64,000 bases of DNA from Phialophora verrucosa (GCA_002099365.1 MSED01000009.1:1302001-1366000); one strand, 5' to 3'. Counted from the first letter of the stretch, positions 1-11,386 are shown. Made by a program: numbers and translations. The notes: generated by a model from the sequence alone, not told the origin.

Positions 1-2571
1 ATCACGGTCTCTTAGCTCGACGAGATGATAGAAGATATCCATCATGTGCCACTGTTCCATCAGCCGCATCCCTTCGGCAGAGTGGCTCAAGGCACCGAGC
101 ATGGCAAAATAACCTCCACTCAATGTCTCGGCCATGTTATGACGCTCAAACAACGGATTCGACGAAGTGATTCCGCTGTGAGGATCAACTTGGGCGAGGC
201 ACTCCCCAATTTGCCGTAAAAGCTTGTTCTCTGCGAGATATTGTACTCCAACTGAAGTTTGAGTCAACGTCCTCATCAACGCACAACCTGTGCGAATGTA
301 GCGTTGGTTAGGTCTGGTGTTCCTAATCGTGGAGAACCTGTATTTGAAAGGACGAAAGAATCCCACAAGCCTCTTCATGAACTTTGGCGATCTGATCGCT
401 TCTTCCAGCCTCTTCGGGACCGTTAGCGGACCTTCAACCAGACCTTGAATTATTTCCCATTTCCACTTTATGTACTGGGAATGACTCGTTACCTGGCTGT
501 CCGCCATGGCTTGCCGGAATTGGTCGCCGTCCATCAAGGCGGTGTACTTGGATCTCACACTGGTCTGTGGGCCGACGGCCAACTCATCGACGTGTTCGAC
601 CCGCCCGTACGCCGAGGCAGAGGTCTTGTTGAGCGCGCGGTTGATGCTGTCAATCTGGTATATCATGCCCAGATTCGTCGCTGAACTTTCAGAACCATAA
701 TCGGGCAAGCTAGGCACAAGGTCGCCCAGGACCTGGACGTCGGAGCTCATAGCCCGGGGCAAGGTGTGGTGAGCAAGTTTCAGTACTTCGGTGAGTAGGA
801 GTGTCGTCTTCCTCTTCAAAGCTAGATCCTCCTCGAACTTGATCAAATCTACAAGAGCAGGAATTAGGCCAGCCTTCAGGAGGGCGGCTAACACAAACGC
901 CGAGAAGTGATATGTCAGGTCAAATCTGCCTTCCGCGTTGTAATCCACCAGTTGTCGTTGGGAGGGTTGCTCGGCTGGCAACGTGTTGACCCTCCCGTAG
1001 GTCGTGAGTCTCCTGCCAGCGAGAAACGAAGTCGACCAAGAAGGCGGCTTGATACGTAGGATGTCAAAGAAGAGTTCCAGGACAATATCTCGGGACTGTA
1101 TGATTGGGTAGACCAGTGAATCTATCAGAGACCGCAGGGGCGAGGCGCCATTCATTGCAAGAAGCAGAAAACCAGGCCAAGTCTTGAGCATCGCGGCGAT
1201 TGCCTGAGCGCACGTTTTGAGCCTTTCCTCATGGCCGTTGAGTAATAATGGGTCGGTGAAAGGTGCAAACATTGCCTCAAACTCCCGACCAGTGTGCAGA
1301 TATTTGCGTTGTTGAGGGTGGTCAAGGATATGCAGGAAGCTAGCGACCAGACCTTCTGGGGCAGGAAAGGAGCCATCTGCAAGCGCCTCGGTAAGCGTAC
1401 TCATGCCGTTCGCTGAAACGACCAGCTCTGTATGCTTCGTGAAGAGCTCTGCGAGCGTCAGAAGGCAGATATCCTTCAACCGGTCATCAGCGGCCTCGGC
1501 AACGGCAACCAGGCTCCGGACCACGGCGCGAGATATCTCATGGACACCGTCTTTGACGTCCAAAAATGCTCGTACAAATTTGACGGCTTGCTCTCGTTCC
1601 AACAAGGCGTTGGCTTTCTTGACCATGGACAAAATGACTAGTTCGTCGGTGTGTAGAGTCCGAATAGTCTGTAGTGACTTCCGATCCGCGATTGCGTGGC
1701 GCGTCACTCTGTAGCCTGCCGCTACGACATCTGAGCTCTCGCTGAGCAGCATCATTTGAACACGCTCGCTAAAGTCTTTCCAGGCGAGGTCGTACTTCAA
1801 GCCTGGATTGCGCTTCAGGAGATCGACGAGAGTATTTGCGCGCTCAATGTAATAGTCGGGGGGCATCCCATCTGCCTCGAGCTGCTGAAGCGTCTCGGTC
1901 AAGACTACTGTGGGAGATTCGCTGTCGACTGACTCCGCTAGGCTCTGCTCTTGGTTCTGGCTGAGCGGAGGTGTTTTCAGCGGGCTGCCTCGAAAATAGC
2001 TGGAGAGCCTAGTTTGGGGAGGAGTTGTGGGAGTCTGAGAGCGCATGATCTCCTGGTCAAGTTCTTGCTTCAATTCAGCCAACTTCCTGTTCGAAGAGCC
2101 CAGCTCCATCTCCACCCGCTGCCGCTGTTCTTTTGTCTGCTTGTTGTTCTTGCTGAGGAGCGCTTCAAGCATGTTCTCAGTCCCCAACTTTATCTTCATC
2201 TCCTTCGCAATTTTGTCACGCACCGCAGCCTGCCGTTGCTCGGATGTACTCTGGCCATCCCCGTCCTTGTAGGGTGGCGGCAGCCGCGAGAACGTTACAC
2301 CTGCAACTTCTGTCTGGGGCGTCGTCCTTCCCGATTGCATGGCACTTTTCAGATCGGTGGTGAAACTACCGGGAGGGTTGGTTGGAGTGAGGGAAGGTAT
2401 AAAGGCCTTCTGGCCATATTGCGCGCTTCCCCCAGATAATGAGCGGCCATCTTTGACGGAGGGACGCGGGAAGGCGGAGAAGTCATCGCTCTTCCTAGAG
2501 TTATGTCGAATGTTAAAGCGTCCTTGGGTTGGCGTCACCGAGTAGCCTGACGCTTGGTCTGAAGTGGCCAT
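1..2571 (-). CDS. TORC2 subunit Rictor/Ste20/Tsc11-type, partial (C-terminus outside window)
   Basis: The minus strand is open without a stop from an ATG at 2571 to base 1 (857 codons), so the protein continues beyond the left edge; family members usually exceed 1,200 residues. Residues about 130-195 are a charged Glu/Lys/Gln-rich helix like the HR1-like N-terminal segment of fungal Rictor. Residues about 210-600 are Leu-rich helical repeats, as in the Rictor N-terminal armadillo region. Near the edge the protein has the conserved middle-region pattern with GYFAMLGALSHSAEGMRL and then an HLVELRDRD segment. In the family this is the essential scaffold of TOR complex 2 at the plasma membrane, controlling AGC kinases and actin polarity. 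No intron is visible in the window. Assignment rests on motif recall, not alignment. Confidence 0.85.
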   Translation of the reverse strand, partial: MATSDQASGYSVTPTQGRFNIRHNSRKSDDFSAFPRPSVKDGRSLSGGSAQYGQKAFIPSLTPTNPPGSFTTDLKSAMQSGRTTPQTEVAGVTFSRLPPPYKDGDGQSTSEQRQAAVRDKIAKEMKIKLGTENMLEALLSKNNKQTKEQRQRVEMELGSSNRKLAELKQELDQEIMRSQTPTTPPQTRLSSYFRGSPLKTPPLSQNQEQSLAESVDSESPTVVLTETLQQLEADGMPPDYYIERANTLVDLLKRNPGLKYDLAWKDFSERVQMMLLSESSDVVAAGYRVTRHAIADRKSLQTIRTLHTDELVILSMVKKANALLEREQAVKFVRAFLDVKDGVHEISRAVVRSLVAVAEAADDRLKDICLLTLAELFTKHTELVVSANGMSTLTEALADGSFPAPEGLVASFLHILDHPQQRKYLHTGREFEAMFAPFTDPLLLNGHEERLKTCAQAIAAMLKTWPGFLLLAMNGASPLRSLIDSLVYPIIQSRDIVLELFFDILRIKPPSWSTSFLAGRRLTTYGRVNTLPAEQPSQRQLVDYNAEGRFDLTYHFSAFVLAALLKAGLIPALVDLIKFEEDLALKRKTTLLLTEVLKLAHHTLPRAMSSDVQVLGDLVPSLPDYGSESSATNLGMIYQIDSINRALNKTSASAYGRVEHVDELAVGPQTSVRSKYTALMDGDQFRQAMADSQVTSHSQYIKWKWEIIQGLVEGPLTVPKRLEEAIRSPKFMKRLVGFFRPFKYRFSTIRNTRPNQRYIRTGCALMRTLTQTSVGVQYLAENKLLRQIGECLAQVDPHSGITSSNPLFERHNMAETLSGGYFAMLGALSHSAEGMRLMEQWHMMDIFYHLVELRDRD

Positions 2572-3895
2572 CGAGCCATGAAGGGTATCGTCCCTCTATT
2601 GGGCGGATTGTTGACAGATCGCGCTGTAGAGACCACCCATAGGAGCCGACCGGTTCGACCGGAAAGGGACCAGAGGACTCGACAATTGAGGGGGTATCAA
2701 CAGAGTGGAACGACCGGTCTATCGGGGCTGTAAAATGGGTGTTATGGTCATCGCCTCTGGAAAGATGCGATGGCAGCAGTCCAATGCAGACAGTAAGTAC
2801 CGGAGGTGTTTGTCAACTGGCTTTTAGAGAAGGCGGTCGTAGCGGGAGTCGGTGCAGCGCAGAACTCAGGTATCGTCTATCGTGGTAATTCGTGAGGGTC
2901 AGATGCGTCGTAGCGAAGAGGTGAGGAATGAGCGATGTTGGTGTAGTGCAGCCAAGTTCAAGATCGTTCATGCATCTGGTCTGAAGTGTCCAGCCAAATC
3001 GTCAAGCCACGCCAGAGCAGCCGAGTCCAGATTCGACCTTGACCCTTTCACGTTAGGGGGGGCTTTCCCCGCACTCGATCTACTCTGGTAGGGGCGCGCC
3101 AGGGGCACCAGGGGCACCAAGGCCTCTAGAGGACTGCGATGCTACGGTATGTGAATCTGGAAGCCCGCTTTCACGTTTGCCTGCTGTGGTAGAGGGCTTC
3201 AGTTAATATTGTCGTGTCTTTTATCACAACTCATTCGTGATTGACGCCTTCTCCTCTTCTCTCGGTCACGACCCGACAGTGACTCCCAACATGTCACTGT
3301 CCTTCCTTTCGCTTCAGCTCGAGCCGATCGGAGACCCCTTCTTCACCACCACGTCATGACCAAAGTCCAGCAGAACAGAGTAAGGAAGCCATGGACTTAT
3401 GCCATGTCAAAGTGGTGCTAAACGACGAGTACAAAGAAGCAAGGCAAGTTGCGGTTTTCCGCTGGCGACCTCATCAGGTGAGATTCGAGTTCCGTTAGCC
3501 AGCGCCGCACCAGCAGGCCGACCTCCCATTGTGCATATCCGGGCGCGTCTCGGCGAGCTCCGTCAGGCTGGGGATTGTACGACATCCCAATTGTGATCGC
3601 GCTTCAAGGTCAGCACACCAATCACTTGCACTGCAGGAATCTGTGATCGACGTTTTACCAGATATTTGGCCGTGTACGTTCATGCAATTGGTGGCTCCCG
3701 TCGTTCATTTTTGCTCTTCATCGCGTTGACCCTCCGATAAGAAAGTTCAACGCAAAGGTTTTATAAAGATAAAGCTACCTTCAGTTCTGTAGGCAGGGAG
3801 CGTAGACATCTACTCACCACAAACGAGCAAGCTTACCGTCAGACACCGAAGCACCAACGACTTTTGTACCTACAGTCCCAGAACACATATCCAAG
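2572..3895. other. Intergenic, divergent promoter region
   Basis: About 1.3 kb between the divergent Rictor and uricase genes. Apart from the GATA sites listed separately and a short GGGGCACCA duplication near 3100, I see no gene, RNA or repeat here. Open frames are short and start with non-ATG codons. Confidence 0.5.
3735..3772 (+). promoter_or_regulatory. Two AreA-type GATA (HGATAR) sites upstream of uricase
   Basis: CGATAA at 3735-3740 and AGATAA at 3767-3772 match HGATAR and lie about 125-160 bp before the uricase ATG. Uricase genes in Aspergillus are known to need the GATA factor AreA for nitrogen derepression, so a role is plausible. Such hexamers are common by chance, so binding is inference. 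Confidence 0.4.
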
Positions 3896-4859
3896 ATGCC
3901 TAGACTCGCGGCAGCTCGTTATGGCAAGGACAACATCCGCCTGTACAAGGTGGAGAGGGATGAAGCTACCAAAACTCACACAGTCTACGAGATGACCGTT
4001 TGCGTGTTGTTGGAGGGCGAGATAGATGTATCGTGAGTGCTTCGATTCATTGATCGTCTGAGCTGTCCTGACTTGAGCTAGTTATACCAAAGCCGATAAC
4101 AGCGTCGTGGTCGCAACCGACACGATGAAGAACACCACCTACATCATGGCGAAGCAGAATCCCATCCATCCTCCAGAGCTCTTCGCCTCCATTCTGGGCG
4201 CCCACTTCGTCCAAACCTACAAACACATCCACACAGCTCACATCAGTATCGTCCAACACAGGTGGACCCGCATGACCATAGACGGCAAGCCACATCCTCA
4301 CTCCTTCTTCCGCGACAGCAATGAGAAGAGACTGGTACAAGCAGATGTCATCGAGGGCAAGGGCATTGAGCTCAAGTCCGGCATCTCCGACCTGCTGGTC
4401 CTGAAGAGCACGGGATCACAATTCCACTCCTTTGTCCGCAACGACTTCACCACCCTCCCCGAAGTCTGGGACCGTATCCTCAGCACGTCTGTTGATTCCA
4501 GCTGGAAGTGGTCGACTTTCTCTGGCGTCGAGGCCGTCAAGAAGAACGTTGCCAAGTTCGACGACACATGGAGCAAAGCGCGGGAGATCACCTTCCGCCT
4601 GTTTGCGCTCGAGGAGAGCCCGAGCGTGCAAAACACTATGTACAAGATGTGCGAGCAGATTCTGGCTGCTCAACCTCTACTCCAGACAGTGGAGTACTCA
4701 CTGCCCAATAAACACTATTTCGAAATCGACCTCAGCTGGCACCACGGATTGAAGAACACCGGCAAGGATGCCGAAGTGTATGCGCCGCAATCGGACCCCA
4801 ACGGTCTCATCAAGTGCACAGTTGCAAGAGACGAACTTGTACCGACCGCCAAATTGTAG
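3896..4859 (+). CDS. uaZ: Urate oxidase (uricase), peroxisomal
   Basis: Oxidises urate to 5-hydroxyisourate in purine catabolism. Exon 1 is 3896-4032, the intron is 4033-4081 (GTGAGT donor, CTGAC branch, CTAG acceptor) and exon 2 is 4082-4859; the frame closes across the splice. The N-terminus has the uricase opening RYGKDNIRLYKV and a threonine-rich VATDTMKNT segment that in the family carries the catalytic Thr. Further on are QHRW, the FRDS segment and the SGISDLLVLKSTGS stretch typical of uricases. The C-terminus ends in AKL, a canonical PTS1 peroxisome signal. Total length about 295 residues is normal. The next gene is convergent (mitochondrial uL13). Confidence 0.96.
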
Positions 4860-5044
4860 ACCGATCCAGACACATACATGAGGAACTTGGAGTTTTTGGG
4901 ATTCGGGAAGCGCCATCTAGGAAACCGTACAAACAAACTGTACATATACCCGCAATGATATTCATACAAATCTGCAATGTGACGCTTCTTCTCCGCCGTT
5001 CGCTTCCCAAACGCCCGTCCAATGCAACAAAGCTCCGTCTTCAC

Positions 5045-5631
5045 TCATAAAGAACTTTCCTTCGCATCCTTATTCGCCTCAATCGCAGCCATGACCGGCC
5101 CCGTCTCCGGCTTATCGCCCGTGAAAGGCCGGCCCTGAAATTTGACAATATTGGCCTTATACGGATGCTTCATACCCTCGAAGACTTTCAACCTTGCCAG
5201 CCTCTTGTCGCGCAGTCGATTCTTCGGCAACATCCCCCTAACGGCCTTCTTCAACACCTCCCCTCCCCCCCACTTCTCGATCATCTTCTCCATAGACATT
5301 TGCTTCAGCGAGCCCGGACGCGTATTGTGCGTGTAGTATTGTTTTTGCTGGCGCTTTTTACCGGTGACGTGGATATCGTGGCAGCCGCAGGCGACCACGT
5401 AGTCGCCGCAGTCGGTCGAAGGGTCGTAGATAGGTTTGTGCTTGCCCATGAGGAAAGTCGCGATGCTGGAGGCCACGCGGCCAAGCGAGCGAGAGTCACT
5501 CCCGACGTCGATGAAGTGCCATGTGCGGGAGTAGGCCAGACGGGTCTGTAAGTAAATTTTAGCATTTGTTTTCCAGTGCCTCACTTGGTTGATGGGAGCT
5601 GCGAGCGTACCTTGCCTATCGTTTGCGACAT
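5045..5631 (-). CDS. MRPL23: Mitochondrial large-subunit ribosomal protein uL13m
   Basis: Exon 1 (5631-5611) encodes only MSQTIGK; the intron 5610-5546 has a GTACGC donor and TTACAG acceptor; exon 2 is 5545-5045. The joined protein shows the uL13 core: WHFIDVGSDSRSLGRVASSIATFL, a GDYVVA strand, KRQQKQYYTHNTRPGSLK and a GMLPKN segment. Length about 173 residues fits mitochondrial L13 (yeast Mrpl23). The first exon of seven codons would be missed by ORF calling. It is divergent to the cytosolic ribosomal protein uS9 gene with about 360 bp between start codons, which may share a promoter. Confidence 0.93.
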
Positions 5632-5988
5632 GGCGGAGCAGGTGCTATCTTGACATCAGATTTGGAGGGCGCGATCCGGCTGAGAGTGTCGTCGACAAGT
5701 CGGTACAGGCGGGCGCCGTCTAAGCTGTGGCGGGTATCGATAATACTATGTAGACGTTTCTTGCGGCCGGCCTGCCAGCCAGAAGGAGCCGCAGCGCACT
5801 ACTCGTAGAGCTTTCGTTCAGTCGAGAGAGGAAGAAAATCCATTAGTGCCAAATACGGCTTAGCCTCCGTATCTGACTTGGCAAGACCCACCGCACTTGC
5901 GCTGCGAATTTCCTCACCACGAAACGAAAGTTCGCCGACCACAATCACAATTCGAACTGTATCGACTCTGCGCACGCCGTCAGTCACC
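5632..5988. promoter_or_regulatory. Shared intergenic region of two divergent ribosomal protein genes
   Basis: A 357 bp stretch separating the start codons of uL13m and uS9. No ORF of note. Its position implies a bidirectional promoter, but I cannot name a specific element. Confidence 0.4.
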
Positions 5989-6624
5989 ATGTCGGCCCCT
6001 CAGAGTGTACAGTGCTTCGGCAAGAAGAAGACAGCCACGGCCGTCGCCCACTGCAAGGTCAGCAACCCCAGAATCGACACCCAGTGTCACCACGAAGGAG
6101 AGAATGGGAAGAACTGACAACCATGCGGCAACAGAAAGGCAAAGGCCTCGTCAAAGTCAATGGCCAACCCCTTAGTCTCGTTCAACCTGAAATCCTCCGC
6201 TTCAAGGTAAGATCAGACCACGAAGAGAACGAACGCTCCGCAGCACCTTCAAGCCGTCAAACCCTTCGCACACCGAAACCGCTCATCCACCACGTCCGAA
6301 GCAATTATTCCTAACGCAATGCAATCCTTGTAGGTCTACGAACCCCTCCTGATCCTCGGCCCCGAGCGCTTCAGCGAAGTCGACATCCGCGTCCGCGTCA
6401 CCGGTGGCGGTCACACCTCGCAAATCTATGCCATCCGCCAGGCCATCGCCAAGTCCATCGTGGCTTACTACCAGAAATACGTCGACGAATTCACCAAGAA
6501 CCAACTGAAGCAGGCGCTCGTGCAGTATGATCGTACATTACTCGTTGCGGACAACAGACGGTGTGAGCCCAAGAAATTTGGCGGTCCCGGCGCCAGAGCG
6601 CGGTATCAAAAATCGTATCGTTGA
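5989..6624 (+). CDS. RPS16: 40S ribosomal protein S16 (uS9)
   Basis: Three exons: 5989-6057, 6135-6206 and 6334-6624, giving 144 codons including stop and closing in frame. The start MSAPQSVQCFGKKKTATAVA is the usual eukaryotic S16 N-terminus. Later motifs are the VKVNGQPL strand, VYEPLLILG, the RVTGGGHTSQIYAIRQAI loop, and the very conserved C-terminal end with KKFGGPGARARYQKSYR, whose last arginine contacts P-site tRNA in known ribosomes. Early small introns are typical for fungal ribosomal protein genes. Confidence 0.97.
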
Positions 6625-6979
6625 GCGTGGCTTTGGTGGTTGTGGTGCAAGTGGGATGGCTATGTTATGGGCTGCGGTCGTGATGATAGTGGCATCCTAG
6701 CGACGATACCCGTGGCTGGGTTCAGAACGGTGATGGGAGCTCGGGCTCGTTCCAATATCAACGGAAGGAATGTAGTATGGTACGGCAAGATCAAAGATAG
6801 GCACTGCCGTTCTATCAGAGAAGGAAACCGAAGACCAAACTACTCGTGATGGCTGCCCAGCCAAGGGTTTGCGTCCACCGGTCGAGCAAAACACAATTAT
6901 CCAGTTCAAAAGCCATCCGTCATGATTTGTGGAGCTCGACTCGAGAACGAAATCTTTCCAGCTGTGCTTGCTGACACTT
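6625..6979. other. Intergenic, convergent 3' regions
   Basis: About 355 bp between the 3' ends of the uS9 and AAR2 genes. I see nothing beyond presumed 3' untranslated regions. Confidence 0.4.
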
Positions 6980-8200
6980 CTATGTTTCCACCACAAGTGG
7001 AGCATATTCGCCTGTCTCCTCTTCTTCATCGACGCCTGCCATGGTGACCTCAATCTTCTCACCATCTTCCAATTCCAACATTCCGCGCTTGAGAAGATCT
7101 CTCTCACTCGGCCACCCATACTTGTCCTCGAACAACTTCTGCAGGTCGGCAACCTCGTTCTTCAAGGTCTCCCTTTTCCCTTTGTCCGCCTCATCTACTA
7201 CGCCCCTGAATCTTGCCCAGAGCGATCGTAACCAAGAACTAGCATTCTCGTCCCTGAGGTCGAACAGCCCGCCTTCAACATCTTCGACATGTCTCACCTG
7301 TAGCCGTAGGACTTTGAGCACTTGCACAAAATACTCCTCGACCTCGTCTAACGCCGTACGACAGTTGAAGAAGACGGAAAGTAAGCGCTTCCATTGCTCC
7401 AGACAGCTGTAGTTTGCAAGAGTGAGGACCATGAGAAAGCAGAATTGTAGTTCGCCCAGTATCTCTCGCGCCCCAAATACTCGGTCCTTGCCCTCAGGGG
7501 TGACGCTCTCGATAAGGTGGGTCAAGTACCAGCTTCGGTCTCGTGCCCTGTCGGTTCTGGTTCGACCAATGTCGCCCTCCGCCCAGGTCTGCTTGAGATT
7601 GATAGATAAGAGATTTAACGGAAGCTGGTCGAGGACATTCGCTGCCTCCAGGTGGGAAAGGCCAGGAACAGCTTCGGTATCTTCTGGCGCGGAGGACACC
7701 GATGACACCAGCCAGTCTGAGGATAGCACGCGATTGAGCAAGGAAGGAGAGATATGAGCTGTCATGCCAGGCCAGTCTGTGGATTCTGCAGGAATCTCGT
7801 CCAGTGAGCGCGCAGTCTCCCCATCATCAGCGTCTTCAGCCTCAGCACCACGAGCTGCCAAGTGTGATGTCGCATTCTGTAAAGCAACGTAGTCGACTAG
7901 TCCACGTCCGTTTGAGGCCAAAGTGGTTGCATTCTGCGCCGAGGGATCCTCCGGGTCCACCAAGTCAAGGCTCTCAGTATCCCCATTCCATCTGAGAACA
8001 TGTGTTTCTGCGGTCGCACTAAGTTTCAGCCATCTGCCGTGGCGGATTGAGAGTGACGCGTCAGTCCCGGTGTACAGGAAGTGGAGGCCTGACGGAAGTT
8101 TCGTCACGCCGAGAAAGTTGGGTGAGGAGTTGAAGGACAGCAAATCCAAGCCTACAAAAGTCTTGGGCGGAAGCGAGAGGATGATCAAGGCCGAGGCCAT
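6980..8200 (-). CDS. AAR2: AAR2-family U5 snRNP assembly factor
   Basis: Single-exon 406-residue protein with ATG at 8200. The N-terminal beta domain has the family pattern: a FVGLDLLSF strand, then FLGVTKLPSGLHFLYTG, which matches the Aar2 N-terminal signature (G-x-K-x-I/L-P-x-G-x-H-F). The C-terminal half is alpha-helical with ELQFCFLMVLTLANYSCLEQWKRLL, the conserved helical block of Aar2. In yeast Aar2 binds Prp8 in the cytoplasmic U5 precursor and is replaced by Brr2. The acidic tail EEEETGEYAP is variable in the family. Confidence 0.9.
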   Translation of the reverse strand: MASALIILSLPPKTFVGLDLLSFNSSPNFLGVTKLPSGLHFLYTGTDASLSIRHGRWLKLSATAETHVLRWNGDTESLDLVDPEDPSAQNATTLASNGRGLVDYVALQNATSHLAARGAEAEDADDGETARSLDEIPAESTDWPGMTAHISPSLLNRVLSSDWLVSSVSSAPEDTEAVPGLSHLEAANVLDQLPLNLLSINLKQTWAEGDIGRTRTDRARDRSWYLTHLIESVTPEGKDRVFGAREILGELQFCFLMVLTLANYSCLEQWKRLLSVFFNCRTALDEVEEYFVQVLKVLRLQVRHVEDVEGGLFDLRDENASSWLRSLWARFRGVVDEADKGKRETLKNEVADLQKLFEDKYGWPSERDLLKRGMLELEDGEKIEVTMAGVDEEEETGEYAPLVVET

Positions 8201-8496
8201 CTTTTCTTCTCGAAGACGGCAGCGTGGATGAAGAGGGCGGGAACTACGGGACTAGGAAAGGTCGCGAGAATATTTGGCTTTCATTGATTTATTTCATCAT
8301 GCCTGCGACTTCCCCATAGCGAACCTTGGTCACGAGGGGGGAAGCCACCGGCTGAAGACCAGGCTGAGGAGCCGTTCTTCGCGTATTTGTGCTCGATTCC
8401 ATCCATTCCTGCCTCGAGAGACTTGAAGTTCCGTCTAATGCAAAGATGTGCAAGGAGCAAAATGTAGTCCCATGCACGAGCAAGCCTCGCACACAC
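8201..8496. other. Intergenic between AAR2 start and uS11 stop
   Basis: About 300 bp upstream of AAR2, holding its presumed promoter and the 3' region of the uS11 gene; nothing else recognised. Confidence 0.4.
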
Positions 8497-9100
8497 TCAC
8501 AGACGGCGACCACGACGACCACCCTTGCGTCTTGTGCTGTCGGACGGCGTAGGAGTTACGTCCTCAATTCTTCCGATCTTCATTCCGGAGCGGGCCAAAG
8601 CACGGAGGGCTGACTGGGCACCTGGACCAGGGGTCTTGGTGCCATTTCCACCAGTGGCTCGGATTTTGATGTGCAGAGCGGTGATGCCCAATTCCTTGCA
8701 GCGCTGTGCGACATCTTGAGCTGCCAACATGGCGGCGTAGGGAGAGGATTCGTCACGGTCGGCCTTGACTTTCATGCCTCCTGTGACTCGGCAGATGGTT
8801 TCGCGGCCACTGGAATCACCCAGATTGTTAGCCTGTGAACCATGTGTGCCTCCTCCGAGGTATTGTATACGGGTTTCTTGTTCTGTGCACTTACGAGAGA
8901 TCGGTGACATGGACGAATGTATCGTTGAAGGATGCGAAGATACGGGCAACACCGAAAACCAGTTCACCTGTGCAGCAAGGTTTCAATCAGCCCTCGATTC
9001 GTAGACGTCGAGTTCCTGCGGTTTACTCACCCTCACGGACCTGCGGACCGAGCGAGACGTTCTCGGTCGCGGCGCGCTCAATCTTCTTCTTGGGAGCCAT
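8497..9100 (-). CDS. RPS14: 40S ribosomal protein S14 (uS11)
   Basis: Exons 9100-9031, 8967-8895 and 8809-8497 join in frame to 151 residues. The start MAPKKKIERAATENVSLGPQ, the middle VFGVARIFASFNDTFVHVTD, the loop GGMKVKADRDESSPYAAMLA and the end SDSTRRKGGRRGRRL are those of eukaryotic uS11. It sits in the small-subunit platform near the mRNA exit. It is divergent from TYR1 with about 380 bp between. Confidence 0.97.
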
Positions 9101-9482
9101 CCTGAAGAGTCGCAAATGGTGTTGTCGGTGAGAGCGCGAAGATGGGAAATAATTTCGATGTTCCAACGAATTTCGAAGGAGGAAAACGGTGGTGCGCTCG
9201 CACTGGTGGAGCCGGGGTTTAGCCAGTCAGCTTGCTCCACCTCTTGGCGCCAACGCGTGTCACAGCCAAACAAAACTTTCACTCCAGGAGATTTTTCTGT
9301 CAGAACAGCTCGAAGGTCAGGCGTGGATAAGATGTCACATCTTCCCCCGGTGGTGTGAGTCATGATCTATCTCTTGATGAACTGGGATACCACCGTCGGC
9401 TGTGAGCCGTCAATCTGCTCTTTCACAAGGACAGTTCGTTGATTTTGAAAATCGCCAAAGTTCGCTGTTTTCTCTGCCTCTC
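9101..9482. promoter_or_regulatory. Shared promoter region of uS11 and TYR1
   Basis: A 382 bp gap between divergent start codons. No defined element seen. Confidence 0.35.
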
Positions 9483-11386
9483 ATGGAGCAATTCACGGTT
9501 GGGATCATAGGGATGGGGGATATGGGTCGCATGTATGCGAGGAGGTTTAGTCAAGCTGGCTGGAGGTAGGCATCTGCGTAGTCTTTGAGAGATACACTCG
9601 GATGTTCTTTCGCACAGGTACGTTCTATCTACCTTCTTCCTCACCTTCGCATGATGACTCCGAGTGCATTTGGCTCGAGCATGGTCGTTCGCGATATGGC
9701 TTCATCATTCTGATGTTGCCCTTTATCTCGGCGGCCATCACTGATGTAAACTCCTCGCTACCTTACTTTTTCTTTGTCTGAAGCTCAACCCTCGTTGCCA
9801 TGATTCAACCAACTCCAGTGTGGGCCTCCGCTGACACTTCTATCGCAGATATCGACCGCCTCGTTTACTTCACAGTCAGGTGCTATAGCTGATAGATTGC
9901 ACGTAGAGTCAACGCCTGCGACCGTCCCGACAAGTTTCAGACACTCAGGGAAGAGTACGAAAATGAGGTTCGTGTCGTCGGCAGAGTTGATGACCATGAT
10001 TGACAAAAGATAGAAAGGAATAAATATCTTGCCCAATGGTCACCTTGTTTCCAGAGCAAGCGACTGGATCATCTACAGTGTCGAAGCTGAGCTCATCGAG
10101 AAAATCGTTGCCGAGTATGGCCCGTCCACCAAAGTCGGCGCCATAGTCGGTGGACAGACTTCCTGTAAAGCCCCGGAGTTGGCTGCGTTCGATAAGTATC
10201 TGCCCAGTGATGTTGAGATCGTCTCTTGTCACTCCCTGCACGGTCCCGCGGTAGACCCAACAGGCCAGCCGCTTGTGGTCATCCAACACCGCGCCTCACA
10301 GAAGAGTGTCGATCTCTGTGTCGAGGTTCTCAAGTGTTTGAAATCGACTTTTGTCTTCTTGTCTGGCGAAAAACATGATCGGATCACGGCAGATACGCAG
10401 GCTGTCACGCATGCGGCCTTTTTGAGCATGGGCACGGCCTGGGCAGCCAACAACCAGTTTCCCTGGGAGATCGACCGATACGTGGGCGGCATCGAGAATG
10501 TCAAGATCAACATCACGCTACGTATCTATGCAAATAAGTGGCACGTCTACGCTGGTCTAGCCATTCTTAATCCTGCAGCCAAACAACAAATCCGCCAGTA
10601 TGCGCAATCGGTCACAGAACTGTACAAGCTCATGCTGGGCGGTCACCGAGAGGAGTTATCTCGCAGGATCAAGACTGCAGGTGCCGCTGTGTTCTCGAAG
10701 GATGCAGTGAACCAGAACCTGTTGCTGGGCGACGAAGTGCTTGACAAGTTCTCGCTCTCCAAACGACCAGAGAGAAGAACGCCGAACAATCACCTCAGCC
10801 TGTTGGGCATCGTTGATTGTTGGTGGAAACTCGGCATTGTCCCGTACGACCATATGATTTGTTCGACACCTGTGAGTAGTCCTCCCAGCCTAGGGTAGTC
10901 ACGTTTCTATTTCTGACCACGCGACCAACAGCTATTCCGGATATGGCTGGGCGTTACTGAATATCTCTTTCGCAACGAGACCTTGTTGGATGAGGTCATC
11001 AACACAGCGATCGAGGATAACACTTTCCGTTCGGACGATCTCGAATTCACTTTCGCTGCAAGAGTAAGTCCTCAGCTTTCCACGGGACCCGGCTTCTTCC
11101 TTCCGCCTATTAGGCCTGGATAGTTATCGTCGGTGGGGATGGTTATTTGAAATCATCCCACGTTTCCCCCGAGATTGGCAGGTAGAGTAGTAGACGCATG
11201 CATGGATTCTGAACGCTAACAATATGTGTTCTCATGTAGGCGTGGTCCGACTGTGTCTCGTTTGGCGCATTTGAAGCATATCGCGACCGGTTCGAGAGCA
11301 TCCAACAATACTTTGCTCCCCGGTTTCCCGACGCAGTAAGACTTGGGAACGAGATGATCAAAGAGATCATGCTCAAGACGAGCTGA
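9483..11386 (+). CDS. TYR1: Prephenate dehydrogenase (tyrosine biosynthesis)
   Basis: Five exons, 9483-9565, 9907-9967, 10014-10871, 10932-11063 and 11240-11386, sum to 427 codons in frame. Exon 1 carries the Rossmann fingerprint VGIIGMGDMGRMYARRF; exon 2 gives the RVNACDRPDKFQTL strand after it. Exon 3 includes ILPNGHLVSRASDWIIYSVEAE and the CHSLHGPAVDPTGQPLV catalytic-region segment. The enzyme makes 4-hydroxyphenylpyruvate from prephenate with NADP in the cytosol. Intron 1 is 341 bp, much longer than the others (46-176 bp). About 426 residues compares with about 450 in yeast. Confidence 0.93.

Noticed and set aside
1951..2439. Plus-strand open frame of 162 codons
   Set aside because: Antisense shadow of the Rictor-like gene, whose minus-strand frame is open for 857 codons with family motifs.
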